Source: JBBQKG01 sp038326655 (GTDB lineage Bacteria > Actinomycetota > Thermoleophilia > Solirubrobacterales > JBBDJG01). Taken from it: DNA of 17,459 nt. The stretch lies in NCBI GenBank assembly GCA_038326655.1, contig JBBQKG010000038.1, positions 1 to 17,459 on the forward strand, written 5' to 3'. Shown in pieces: positions 7,450 to 14,070 of the stretch. The notes under the pieces are model-generated. The model searched no databases. It was not told the DNA's origin and was given only the letters and a program-made list of their open reading frames with translations. Every line of letters begins with the position of its first letter. Positions within the stretch are counted from its first letter, which is position 1. The translations under genes were made by a program, and so were the position numbers.

Positions 7450-7905
7450 ATGGCAACCACAACTGGAACTGACGGGGCTGCGCGAGCAAACGGCGTTTCT
7501 CCGGAGCTTCGCGAGCGATCCGTGGGCGAGCTCGTGCACCTGCTGACGCAGCAGGTCTCCCAGCTTGCGCGCGACGAGGTCGAGCTGGCGAAGTCGGAGC
7601 TCACCAGAAAGGGCAAGGCTGCCGGTCTCGGGGGCGGGATGTTCGGCGCCGCGGGCATCGTGGCGCTGCTTGCGCTCGGTGCACTGACGGCGGCCGCGAT
7701 CCTGGGCCTCGCAACAGTGATCGACCACGCCTGGATCGCTGCGGCGATCGTGGGCGCCGCGTACCTGGCGGTCGCCGGTGTCCTGGCGCTCGTGGGCAAG
7801 AAGAGCATTCAGAAGGCGTCGCCGCTCGTTCCCGAGCAGGCGAGCGAGAGCGTGAAGGAGGACGTCGAATGGATCAAGACACAGGCGCAATCCGCGCGGA
7901 CATAG
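7450..7905 (+). CDS. Actinobacterial holin-family membrane protein (Phage_holin_3_6 type)
   Basis: This 151-residue protein has the architecture of the chromosomal holin-superfamily proteins common in actinobacteria. An amphipathic N-terminal helix (about 21-56, SVGELVHLLTQQVSQLARDE then VELAKSEL) is followed by two close membrane helices (about 62-90 and 94-115) and a charged C-terminal tail. Despite the name, such proteins are usually not prophage lysis genes. No endolysin or phage gene is nearby, and an envelope role is more likely. The ATG is preceded by a purine-rich ribosome site (GGAGGA, then AGGGGG). The last 37 bp overlap the next gene (DUF3618), so the two are translationally linked. 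A promoter-like GGTT-N17-GGGTAA lies 33 bp upstream. Confidence 0.88.
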   Translation: MATTTGTDGAARANGVSPELRERSVGELVHLLTQQVSQLARDEVELAKSELTRKGKAAGLGGGMFGAAGIVALLALGALTAAAILGLATVIDHAWIAAAIVGAAYLAVAGVLALVGKKSIQKASPLVPEQASESVKEDVEWIKTQAQSART

Positions 7906-8162
7906 AGCGGGAGCGCCGCGAGGTGGGCGAAACCGTCGCGGCGCTTGCCGAGAAGGCCGACGTCAAGGGGCAGGCGCAGCGCAAGCTTGCCGAGACGCGC
8001 GAGAACATCGACCGGAAGAAGAGCGAGGTGATCGCGAGCGGCCAGCACGTCGCCGGGTTGGACGACGCGCCGGGCGCCGACAGGCGCCGGCAGAAGATGA
8101 TCACCGGGGCCGCGGTAGGTGCGGGGATCCTCGTGCTGGCGGCCCTCGTTCGTCGCCGATAG
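7869..8162 (+). CDS. DUF3618 family membrane-anchored protein
   Basis: The 97-residue product carries the DUF3618 signature at its N-terminus: IRADIERERREVGETVAALA then EKADVKGQAQRKL (about residues 8-40). A charged linker and a single C-terminal membrane helix (about 77-93) ending in RRR follow. Function is unknown. These proteins are regularly encoded beside holin-family and YihY proteins in actinobacteria, exactly as here. AAGGAGG at 7855-7861 is 7 bp from the ATG, which fixes the start inside the 3' end of the preceding gene (37-bp overlap). The stop TAG at 8160-8162 is followed at once by an open, hydrophilic stretch in another frame that leads into the YihY gene. Confidence 0.88.
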   Translation: MDQDTGAIRADIERERREVGETVAALAEKADVKGQAQRKLAETRENIDRKKSEVIASGQHVAGLDDAPGADRRRQKMITGAAVGAGILVLAALVRRR

Positions 8163-8293
8163 GGGAACCGATCGCAACACCGAGGACTCAGGATCGAGGG
8201 GATCGCCCGGACAGCCGAAACGAGCAGGCCGCCGCGGGCGACGACGGCCGCGACCGGCGCGACGGCGCAACGGCGCCGGAGGGTCCGGGCGAT

Positions 8294-9199
8294 TTGCGTG
8301 CGCGCGGCTGGTTCGCGACGCTGAAGCGCACGATCCGCGAGTTCAAGAACGACAACCTCACCGACTGGGCGGCGGCGCTCACGTATTACACCGTGCTGTC
8401 GATCTTCCCCGCGCTGATCGTGCTGATCTCGCTCCTCGGCCTCCTGGGCCAGAACCCGCAGACCACGAACGCGCTGCTCAAGATCGTCGACGACATCGGT
8501 CCGTCGAGTGCGGTCCAGACCTTCAAGGGCCCGATCGAGTCGCTGATCACGAACAAGAGCGGCGCCGGCATCCTGCTCGTCGTCGGAATCGCAACCGCGC
8601 TGTGGTCGGCCTCGAGCTACGTCGGCGCCTTCATGCGCGCCTCGAACCAGATCTACGAGACGGCGGAGGGTCGCCCGTTCTGGAAGCTGCGGCCGACCCA
8701 GATCGCGATCACGCTCGTGATGGTGATCCTGCTCGCGCTGGTCGGCGTCGCGGTCGTCGTGACCGGCCCGCTCGCAAGCGCGATCGCCGGGCCGATCGGG
8801 CTCGGGCACGCCGCCGTGACGGTCTGGGACATCGCGAAGTGGCCGGTGCTGGTGGCGGTCGTGATGCTGATGTTCGCGATCCTCTACTACTGGACGCCGA
8901 ACGTTAAGCAGCCCAAGTTCAAGTGGGTCACGCCCGGCAGCGTGCTGGCGGTGGTCGTGTGGATCGTCGCCTCTGCAGCATTCGCGTTCTATGTCGCCAA
9001 CTTCGGTTCCTACAGCAAGACCTACGGGAGCCTCGGCGGCATCGTGATCGCGCTGATCTGGTTGTGGATCACCAACATCGCCGTGCTGCTCGGGCAGGAG
9101 CTGAACGCCGAGCTGGAGCGCGAACGCGAGCTCCAGGCCGGTGATCGCCGGGCCCACGACACGATCCAGCTCGAGCCTCGCGACGCGCCCAACGACTGA
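8294..9199 (+). CDS. YihY/BrkB family inner-membrane protein
   Basis: This 301-residue YihY/UPF0761 protein has about six membrane helices. Family signatures are present in order: NLTDWAAALTYYTVLSIFPA (residues 21-40), LWSASSYVGAFMRASNQIYE, LYYWTPNV.QPKFKWVTPGS (about 197-216), and YGSLGGIVIALIWLWITNIA with LLGQELNAELE (about 244-275). Biochemical function is unresolved. The family was once misnamed RNase BN and is also linked to BrkB of Bordetella. TTG at 8294 is chosen because GGAGGG (8278-8283) stands 10 bp before it. However, the frame is open back past 8171 with coding-like composition, so a longer form with an unusual start (for example ATC at 8171 behind AGGGGA) is possible. It sits in the holin-DUF3618 run. 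Confidence 0.93.
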   Translation: MRARGWFATLKRTIREFKNDNLTDWAAALTYYTVLSIFPALIVLISLLGLLGQNPQTTNALLKIVDDIGPSSAVQTFKGPIESLITNKSGAGILLVVGIATALWSASSYVGAFMRASNQIYETAEGRPFWKLRPTQIAITLVMVILLALVGVAVVVTGPLASAIAGPIGLGHAAVTVWDIAKWPVLVAVVMLMFAILYYWTPNVKQPKFKWVTPGSVLAVVVWIVASAAFAFYVANFGSYSKTYGSLGGIVIALIWLWITNIAVLLGQELNAELERERELQAGDRRAHDTIQLEPRDAPND

Positions 9200-9223
9200 C
9201 GCACCGCTCGAGATCGGGGAACC

Positions 9224-9511
9224 ATGGACGACCTAGCCAAGACGCGAGAGCAGCGACAGGCCGAGCGAGAGGTCGAGCCGGCAGCGCCGCTGCGGCCTGA
9301 CGTCCAGGACCCGCGGAGCAAGGAGCCGCACGACGGGCTCAACAACCCCGCGACGGACCCGGATCCGACCGAGTACCCCGACCCCTACGACCGCCGGCCG
9401 GATCCGCGGGGGCCCGACAGTGTCGGCCCCGCCGCGCCGTCGACCAGCGAGCCGCATCCGCCCCGGAACTACGACGAGCTGAAGCCCGTGAAGGGCGATC
9501 GCGAGGACTAG
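9224..9511 (+). CDS. Small disordered proline/aspartate-rich protein (95 aa)
   Basis: This protein has no hydrophobic segment. It is dominated by Pro, Asp, Glu and Arg, with blocks such as NNPATDPDPTEYPDPYDRRP in the middle and YDELKPVKGDRED at the end, so it is probably unfolded in isolation. I recognise no family. The ATG at 9224 follows the YihY stop by 24 bp and has GGGGA about 7 bp upstream, so it is probably co-transcribed with yihY. Composition and codon third positions match the neighbouring real genes, which supports coding. It resembles the small protein at 5653 in style, not in sequence. Confidence 0.65.
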   Translation: MDDLAKTREQRQAEREVEPAAPLRPDVQDPRSKEPHDGLNNPATDPDPTEYPDPYDRRPDPRGPDSVGPAAPSTSEPHPPRNYDELKPVKGDRED

Positions 9512-9520
9512 GCGCGCGGC

Positions 9521-9564
9521 AGCACCCGGAGGGTGCTTGGTCCGCGGATGACTGCGATCATCCG
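9521..9564 (+). terminator. Tandem hairpins between two genes (possible attenuator/terminator)
   Basis: Two perfect 7-bp stems lie in the 65-bp gap. The first is AGCACCC-GGA-GGGTGCT (9521-9537) and the second CGGATGA-CTGCGA-TCATCCG (9545-9564). Neither has a T-run after it. The second ends 12 bp before the next ATG (9577), where it could also hold back translation. They probably reduce, rather than fully stop, read-through. Confidence 0.4.
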
Positions 9565-9576
9565 GCCCGCGACCGG

Positions 9577-9882
9577 ATGAGCACCGATGCGGAGATAGAC
9601 GGCCGGCGGGACGAGACCGAGGAGGAGCGGCTCGACCGGAACATGGCTGAGCTCCTGAACGAGCTCCGCGTGGCGCTGCCGGGCGTGCAGGTGCTCTTCG
9701 CGTTCCTGCTGGGCGTCCCGTTCACGCAGCGCTTCGCGGACCTCGCTGCCTACCAGGAGGACATCTACTACGGCGCCCCGACCGTGGTCGCGACCGCCGC
9801 GACCGCATTCGCGTTCGCGCTGCTCTGGTACGGGATGCCGCTCAGCCGCAGGCGGCAGCTCAGGCGCCTCGGGCGCGAATAG
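9577..9882 (+). CDS. DUF6328 family membrane protein, apparently shortened internally
   Basis: The N-terminal half matches DUF6328 well: DETEEERLDRNMAELLNELR, then VALPGVQVLFAFLLGVPFTQ and RFADLAAYQEDIYY (residues 12-65). Directly after this comes a single hydrophobic helix (about 67-88) ending LWYGMPLSRRR. In the family, as I remember it, that is the ending of the last helix rather than of the second. Family members are usually about 150-170 residues with roughly four membrane helices, whereas this one has 101 residues and two. This looks like an in-frame internal loss of about 60 residues around residue 65, leaving a readable miniature protein. Function of the family is unknown. The ATG at 9577 has no good ribosome site, and a hairpin lies just upstream. 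Confidence 0.8.
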   Translation: MSTDAEIDGRRDETEEERLDRNMAELLNELRVALPGVQVLFAFLLGVPFTQRFADLAAYQEDIYYGAPTVVATAATAFAFALLWYGMPLSRRRQLRRLGRE

Positions 9883-9935
9883 CGGCGCTCACCCGGCCGT
9901 CCCGCGCTCACGCAGGTGTCACAGCCTGCCGATCA

Positions 9936-11099
9936 GTGAGTGTGATGAGTGCGACGTGGCCCAGCGCGGCCGGGGGCGAGACAGCCGGCCCGATCGCCCC
10001 TGCGAGCCCATCGCCGGCCCCGGGTGGGCACGGCCCTGCCGCGCTGCGCAGGGTGGCTCCCGACCGGTCCCTGATGGCGCGATGCCTGGCGTACCTGTTC
10101 GGCGCTGGAGCAGGGCTGGCGCTCGTCGCCTTGGCGCTGCCCGACACCTCGCAGACCGCCGCGACCGAGATCTTCATTCCCCAGGCCGGGTATGCGCTTG
10201 CTGCCGTCGCGGTGATGGCGATCCTGCTTGTGAACTTCGACCGGTTGCCGCTCTGGACGTTCCAGCTCACGCTGACGGCCGGCACGGCGTTGATCAGCTT
10301 CGTGATCTACGTGACCGGCGATCCCACCAGCGCGTACACGATGTTCTACGTCTGGATCGCGCTCTACGCGTTCTACTTCTTCAGCCTTCCGCACGCCTTC
10401 TTCCAGGTCGGCTTCGTGGCGCTCGCCTACGGCGCGGTGCTCCACTTCAAGGAGGGCGTCGCGGTCCCGACGGCACGCTGGCTGATCACGGTCGGCACCG
10501 TGCTCGCCGCCGGGATCCTCGTCGCGATGCTGAAGCGCCGGGTCGAGATGCTCGTCGAGCGGCTGAGCGAGTCGGCAAAGACCGATCCGCTCACGGGATT
10601 GCTGAACCGCCGCGGCTTCGAGGAGTACTTCGAGTACGAGCTCGAGCGCGCCCGGCGCGGTAGTGGACGCCTCACCCTGGTGCTGCTCGACCTCGATTAC
10701 TTCAAGGCCGTGAACGACCGGTTCGGGCACGCGGCCGGCGATGAGGTGCTCGAGCGGCTCGGGGTCGTGCTGATGGCGATCAAGCGGCAGATCGACACGG
10801 CTGCCAGGATCGGGGGGGAGGAGTTTGCGCTGTTGCTGCCGGAGAGCGATGCGAACGGCGCCTTCGTCGTCTGCGAGCGGATTCGCAAGCGCGTGAGCGA
10901 GTCGTTCGCCGAGGCAGCGATCCCCGGCGTCGCCGAGCCCGGCGGGCTGCCGGTGACGGTGTCGCTCGGCGTCGCGAGTTTCCCGGCCGGCGGCACGACC
11001 CAGCCGGACCTGCTCAGCTCGGCCGACCGGGCGCTCTACGACGCGAAGCGGCAAGGGCGCGACAGGACCGTGGTGCACAGCGCGGGCGCGGTTGCCTGA
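9936..11099 (+). CDS. Membrane-bound GGDEF diguanylate cyclase
   Basis: This 387-residue enzyme should make cyclic di-GMP from two GTP. The N-terminal half holds about six membrane helices (residues 45-205) without a recognisable extracellular sensor. The C-terminal half (about 212-380) is a complete GGDEF domain: TDPLTGLLNRRGF, the metal-site LDLDYFKAVNDRFGH, and the active-site loop GGEEF at 293-297. The allosteric inhibition site RxxD is present as RQID (284-287), exactly five residues before GGEEF, so product inhibition is expected. No EAL or HD-GYP domain is attached. GTG at 9936 and ATG at 9945 are both possible starts, neither with a clear ribosome site. A prepilin gene starts 14 bp after the stop, so this cyclase and the pilin are probably transcribed together. 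Confidence 0.94.
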   Translation: MSVMSATWPSAAGGETAGPIAPASPSPAPGGHGPAALRRVAPDRSLMARCLAYLFGAGAGLALVALALPDTSQTAATEIFIPQAGYALAAVAVMAILLVNFDRLPLWTFQLTLTAGTALISFVIYVTGDPTSAYTMFYVWIALYAFYFFSLPHAFFQVGFVALAYGAVLHFKEGVAVPTARWLITVGTVLAAGILVAMLKRRVEMLVERLSESAKTDPLTGLLNRRGFEEYFEYELERARRGSGRLTLVLLDLDYFKAVNDRFGHAAGDEVLERLGVVLMAIKRQIDTAARIGGEEFALLLPESDANGAFVVCERIRKRVSESFAEAAIPGVAEPGGLPVTVSLGVASFPAGGTTQPDLLSSADRALYDAKRQGRDRTVVHSAGAVA

Positions 11100-11113
11100 G
11101 GCGAGGCGGCGTA

Positions 11114-11572
11114 GTGCGGATCGCGACAACTCGCGCGGCGGCCGACGACGGCTTCACATTGGTCGAGCTGCTCGTCGTGATCGTGATCATCGGGATCCTC
11201 GGCGCGATCGCAGTCCCGCAGTTCGTCGACCAGCAGAGCAAGGGGAGCGACGTCGACGCGAAGTCGAACGCGAAGTATCTGGCGCTGGCGCTCGAGTCGT
11301 GCGGCACGGAGACGAACGACTACGCCGCCTGCAGCAGCGCGACCGCGCTCGGGATCGGCACCGGTTTCAGCTACGGCGGCGGTCCGGGCGAGGTCCAGGT
11401 GGAGGTGGCCGCGAGACGTTGGTACCGCATCGCAGCGCTGTCGCGGGCGACCACCAGCAGCGTGAACCACCGTTTCGTGATCAGGCGCAACGACGACGGC
11501 ACGGTCGAGCGGACCTGCAGCACCGGCACGCCCGACAACAGCGAGGGTGGCTGCCGGTCCGGCGCCTGGTAA
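11114..11572 (+). CDS. Type IV prepilin-like protein (prepilin-type N-terminal methylation motif)
   Basis: This 152-residue protein has a 13-residue charged leader ending in Gly, then GFTLVELLVVIVIIGILGAI. That is the class III signal cut by prepilin peptidase between G13 and F14, with the conserved Glu at mature position 5. The hydrophobic helix continues to AVPQF, as in PilA-type pilins. The globular part carries four cysteines (in SCGTETNDYAAC and TCSTGTPDNSEGGC) that could form two disulfide loops. Start is GTG at 11114 with GAGGCGG about 5 bp upstream. It lies 14 bp after the diguanylate cyclase gene. No pilus motor, platform or prepilin peptidase gene is in the window, so it is either an orphan pilin or uses a machine encoded elsewhere. 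Type II secretion pseudopilin is an alternative reading. Confidence 0.9.
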   Translation: MRIATTRAAADDGFTLVELLVVIVIIGILGAIAVPQFVDQQSKGSDVDAKSNAKYLALALESCGTETNDYAACSSATALGIGTGFSYGGGPGEVQVEVAARRWYRIAALSRATTSSVNHRFVIRRNDDGTVERTCSTGTPDNSEGGCRSGAW

Positions 11573-11592
11573 CGGCGGTGCGGCCCTAGCCT

Positions 11593-12635
11593 CTAAGCCA
11601 CCTGTTCCAGGGCCGGGGAGGGGCGTGCTTCGATCAGGTCGATCACCGCGCTCTCGATCACGCGCCGCGTCGACTCCTGCTCGAGGCCGAATGCGTCTGC
11701 GCCCTTCTTCAGCGCGGGTGCGATCGTCCAGCCCGAGAGGTAGCGGTCGAAGACGCGCGGGTCGATGTACGACGTGCGCGCCACGGCCGGGGTGTTTCCG
11801 AGGAAGCCCGCGACCTGCTTGACGGCCTGCGCGATCGCGCGCTTGCTCGGCCTCCTGCCGCTGTCGCGCGCGTCGGCCGAGAGCGCCACCGCGGCAAGCA
11901 TGTGCCGTTCCACGTGCGGAAGTCCTTTGCCGAGTAGTCGCCGCCCGTTGCCCGTTTGACGTACTCGTTGATGTCCGCGGAGGTCAGGTCGGCCCACCTG
12001 CCGTGCTGCCGGTGGGCAAGCAGCTCCTCGCCGCCCCCACGGCGCCGCTTGAGCTTTGTGACGATCCGCAACACGTCCGGATCCTCGATCTCCTGGACGC
12101 GCCGCTGACCGCTTTTCGCGACATAGTCGAAGCGCACCGCCGAGGGCAGGATCGTGACGTGCGACTTGAGGATCGTCGCGAGGCCGTAGCTGTCGTTCTG
12201 CTCCGCGTAGTCCTCGGAGCCGATCCGGAAGTAGCCCCGGTCGAGCAGCCGGAGCGCGCAGGCGAGGACCTGCGGCCGGCTGAGATCCTCGCAGCGCAGA
12301 TCCTTCTTGATCGTCCTGCGCAGCCGCGGCAGGGTGCGCGCGAAGTCGAGCATCTTCTCGAATTTCTGCAGGTCCCGCCGCGCACGCCACTGCTCGTGGT
12401 AGAGGTACTGCTTCCGACCTGCGGCGTCGATGCCGGTTGCCTGCAGGTGCCCGTTTGCGTCCGCGCAGATCCAGACGTCGGTCCACGCCGGTGGGATCGC
12501 GAGCTCGCGGATCCGGCCGATCACGTCCGGCGACTGGACGCGCTTGCCGGCGGCTTCGAGGAACTCGAAGCCGCGGCCGCGGCGCCTCCGGCTGATCCCC
12601 GGTTGCGAGCAGTCGACTCGTTTCAGCCCGGCCAC
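11593..12635 (-). pseudogene. DNA topoisomerase IB, frameshifted (poxvirus/Deinococcus type)
   Basis: Two overlapping minus-strand frames together make one type IB topoisomerase of about 347 residues, which relaxes supercoils through a 3'-phosphotyrosine. The first frame runs from about GTG 12635 (KRVDCSQPGISRRRRGRGF, then IPPAWTDVWICADANGHLQA) through YFRIGSEDYAEQNDSYGLAT, FDYVAKSGQ and KDFRTWNGT. At about 11902-11904 the homology shifts by one base into another frame: HMLAAVALSADARDS, then FLGNTPAVARTSYIDPRVFD. The catalytic set is therefore split: Arg (YFRIG), Lys (VAKSG) and Arg (DFRTW) before the shift, Asn (LGNTP) and the nucleophile Tyr (SYIDP) after it. One missing base in GGCACATGC explains it. 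Without correction the product lacks its tyrosine and is inactive. A sequencing error is the simplest alternative. The start is uncertain and without a good ribosome site. Confidence 0.88.
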
Positions 12636-12767
12636 GAGGCTTGTACTGCCCGCGTCGGGAGGCGCCCAATCCGCAGACGACAGCGCGCTCCGGTACGGAG
12701 AGTAGAAGGGCAAAGGCGCGGGTACGCAGGCATCACCCGCAAACTGACCGAAGGAGCACGAACTGAG

Positions 12768-13577
12768 ATGGCTGACCTGAATGCGCGTGACGCGAAGCTG
12801 GTCCAGTACCTGAACGAGGCCTACGGCAAGGAGAAGCAGCTCGAGCAAGCGCTCCAGGCGCACATCGGGCTCACGACACGGCCGAACTATCGCAAGCGGC
12901 TCCAGGATCACCTGCGTGAGACCAAACGGCACGGCGACCGGGTCGCGCGGCGGATCAAGCAACTCGGCGGAACCGCGGAGACCGTCTCGCTGCCCGGGCC
13001 GGACGCCTTCACGGAGGCGGCCGAGGCCGGGATGAGCGTCGCCCAGCGCGCGGTCGCGCTGGCAAAGGGCCCGCTGCACGCGGTACGCGGCACGAGCGAG
13101 TCGGAGAAGATGCTCAAGAACGCGAAGACGGAATTCTCGGAGGAAGCGGAGGAGATCGCCACCTACACGGCGATCGAGCACCTCGCGAGCACGGTCGGCG
13201 ACAAGGAGACCGCGAAGCTCGCGAAGGAGATTCGCCGCGAGGAGGAGCGCATGGCGAGCTTTCTCCAGAGGCTCATTCCGCAGCTCGTGAACGCCGTCGC
13301 GAAGGACGAGATTCCCTCAGCGCTGCGCCGAAACGGTGCTCGCACGACGCGCCGGCGGACGACCTCGCGTCGCGCCACCGCGAGCAGCCGCTCGAGCGGC
13401 TCCGCCCGCGGCAGCGGCGCCACCAGCCGGAGGAGCTCCTCGGCCCGCACCAGCTCGGCGCGCAAGACGACTTCGCCTCGCAAGACGACTTCGGCTCGCA
13501 GCGGCGCTTCCAGCCGCCGCACGACCGCGCGCTCGGCGAGCACCCGCTCGTCGTCGCGGCGTACCAGCGGTGGTTGA
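12768..13577 (+). CDS. DUF892 ferritin-like (YciF-type) protein with histone-H1-like basic tail
   Basis: This protein has 269 residues. Residues 1-185 form a DUF892 helical bundle, with DAKLVQYLNEAYGKEKQLEQ (about 8-27), DHLRETKRHGDRVARRIKQL, and FSEEAEEIATYTAIEHLAST then REEERMASFLQRLIPQLV. Family members such as YciF are stress-induced ferritin-like proteins; the conserved Glu/His pairs are visible. From about residue 188 to the end the protein is a low-complexity Ser/Arg/Thr/Ala tail with few acidic residues, including SARKTTSPRKTTSAR (an 18-bp tandem duplication at 13461-13496). Such tails bind DNA in bacterial HU-like and H1-like proteins. The ATG at 12768 has AAGGAG 11 bp upstream. The frame is open far upstream, but only the part from 12768 is family-like. 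It diverges from the topoisomerase IB gene, and the next gene starts inside its last codons. Confidence 0.92.
   Translation: MADLNARDAKLVQYLNEAYGKEKQLEQALQAHIGLTTRPNYRKRLQDHLRETKRHGDRVARRIKQLGGTAETVSLPGPDAFTEAAEAGMSVAQRAVALAKGPLHAVRGTSESEKMLKNAKTEFSEEAEEIATYTAIEHLASTVGDKETAKLAKEIRREEERMASFLQRLIPQLVNAVAKDEIPSALRRNGARTTRRRTTSRRATASSRSSGSARGSGATSRRSSSARTSSARKTTSPRKTTSARSGASSRRTTARSASTRSSSRRTSGG
13461..13496 (+). repeat. 18-bp tandem repeat (two units) within the DUF892 tail
   Basis: CGCAAGACGACTTCGCCT (13461-13478) is followed directly by CGCAAGACGACTTCGGCT (13479-13496), with one mismatch. Each unit encodes RKTTSP or RKTTSA. The length is a multiple of three, so the repeat lengthens the basic tail in frame. 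Copy number may differ between strains through slippage. Confidence 0.85.
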
Positions 13578-14058
13578 CCAGAAGCTGCTGTCCATATACC
13601 TGAACGACCATCTGGCGGGCTCGACGGTAGGCGTCGAGCTCGCCAGGCGGGCCGCCGCGAGCAACCGCGGCACGCGCTACGAGGAGTTCCTCGAATGGCT
13701 CGTTCAGCAGATCGTCGAGGACAAGCAGTCGCTGGTCGACTTGATGGAGCGCTTCGGAATCAAGCGGGACCCGCTGAAGCAGGCGGCCGCCTGGTCTCTG
13801 GAGAAGGTGGGGCGCCTGAAGCTGAACGGGCAGCTGAACGGCTACTCACCCCTCAGCCGCCTGGTCGAGCTGGAGGGCCTGTGGACGGGGGTCGAGGGCA
13901 AGCTCTCGCTGTGGCGGGCGCTGCTGGCGCTGCCTGCTGATGCCGATCCCCGGCTCGACCGCGCTCAGTTGTCGAGGCTCGAGGCGCGCGGGGAGGAACA
14001 GGGCCGGCGCCTCGAGGAGCATCGCAACTCGGCCGCGGCCGAAGCGCTCGCTGCTTGA
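13570..14058 (+). CDS. Conserved hypothetical helical protein (about 162 aa)
   Basis: I do not recognise a named family, although similar sequences seem familiar from other actinobacteria. The protein is predicted to be mostly alpha-helical and soluble. Stretches that look conserved are LLSIYLNDHLAGSTVGVELA (about 5-24), EEFLEWLVQQIVEDKQSLVD, and VGRLKLNGQLNGYSPLSRLV with ELEGLWTGVEGKLSLWRAL (about 81-120). The length and spacing of carboxylates might suit a helical bundle, but no metal motif is clear. The start is chosen as GTG at 13570, because the homologous-looking sequence begins with VDQKLLSIY. This overlaps the DUF892 gene by 8 bp and implies coupled translation. The frame is open further upstream, but that part is only the shadow of the repetitive DUF892 tail. 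Confidence 0.8.
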   Translation: MVDQKLLSIYLNDHLAGSTVGVELARRAAASNRGTRYEEFLEWLVQQIVEDKQSLVDLMERFGIKRDPLKQAAAWSLEKVGRLKLNGQLNGYSPLSRLVELEGLWTGVEGKLSLWRALLALPADADPRLDRAQLSRLEARGEEQGRRLEEHRNSAAAEALAA

Positions 14059-14070
14059 GCCGGCGGCCGC

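Noticed and set aside
6529..7890. A 453-codon minus-strand open frame opposite the SDR and holin-family genes
   Set aside because: It spans two genes and a promoter region and has no recognisable motif. The plus-strand genes have ribosome sites or promoter-like signals and family motifs.
7450..7905. Prophage lysis module, suggested by the holin-family name
   Set aside because: No endolysin, structural or integrase gene is near. This family occurs widely as chromosomal actinobacterial genes beside DUF3618 and YihY.
12003..12767. Long upstream extension of the DUF892 frame
   Set aside because: This part is antisense to topoisomerase IB and not family-like. The ATG at 12768 with AAGGAG is the natural start.
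13336..13569. Ala/Arg/Pro-rich extension before the gene at 13570
   Set aside because: It is another frame of the repetitive DUF892 tail, and the recognisable protein begins at 13570.
13325..13577. CRISPR-like or minisatellite array in the DUF892 tail
   Set aside because: Only two 18-bp units are adjacent, with no spacers. The rest is degenerate codon repetition within a protein tail.
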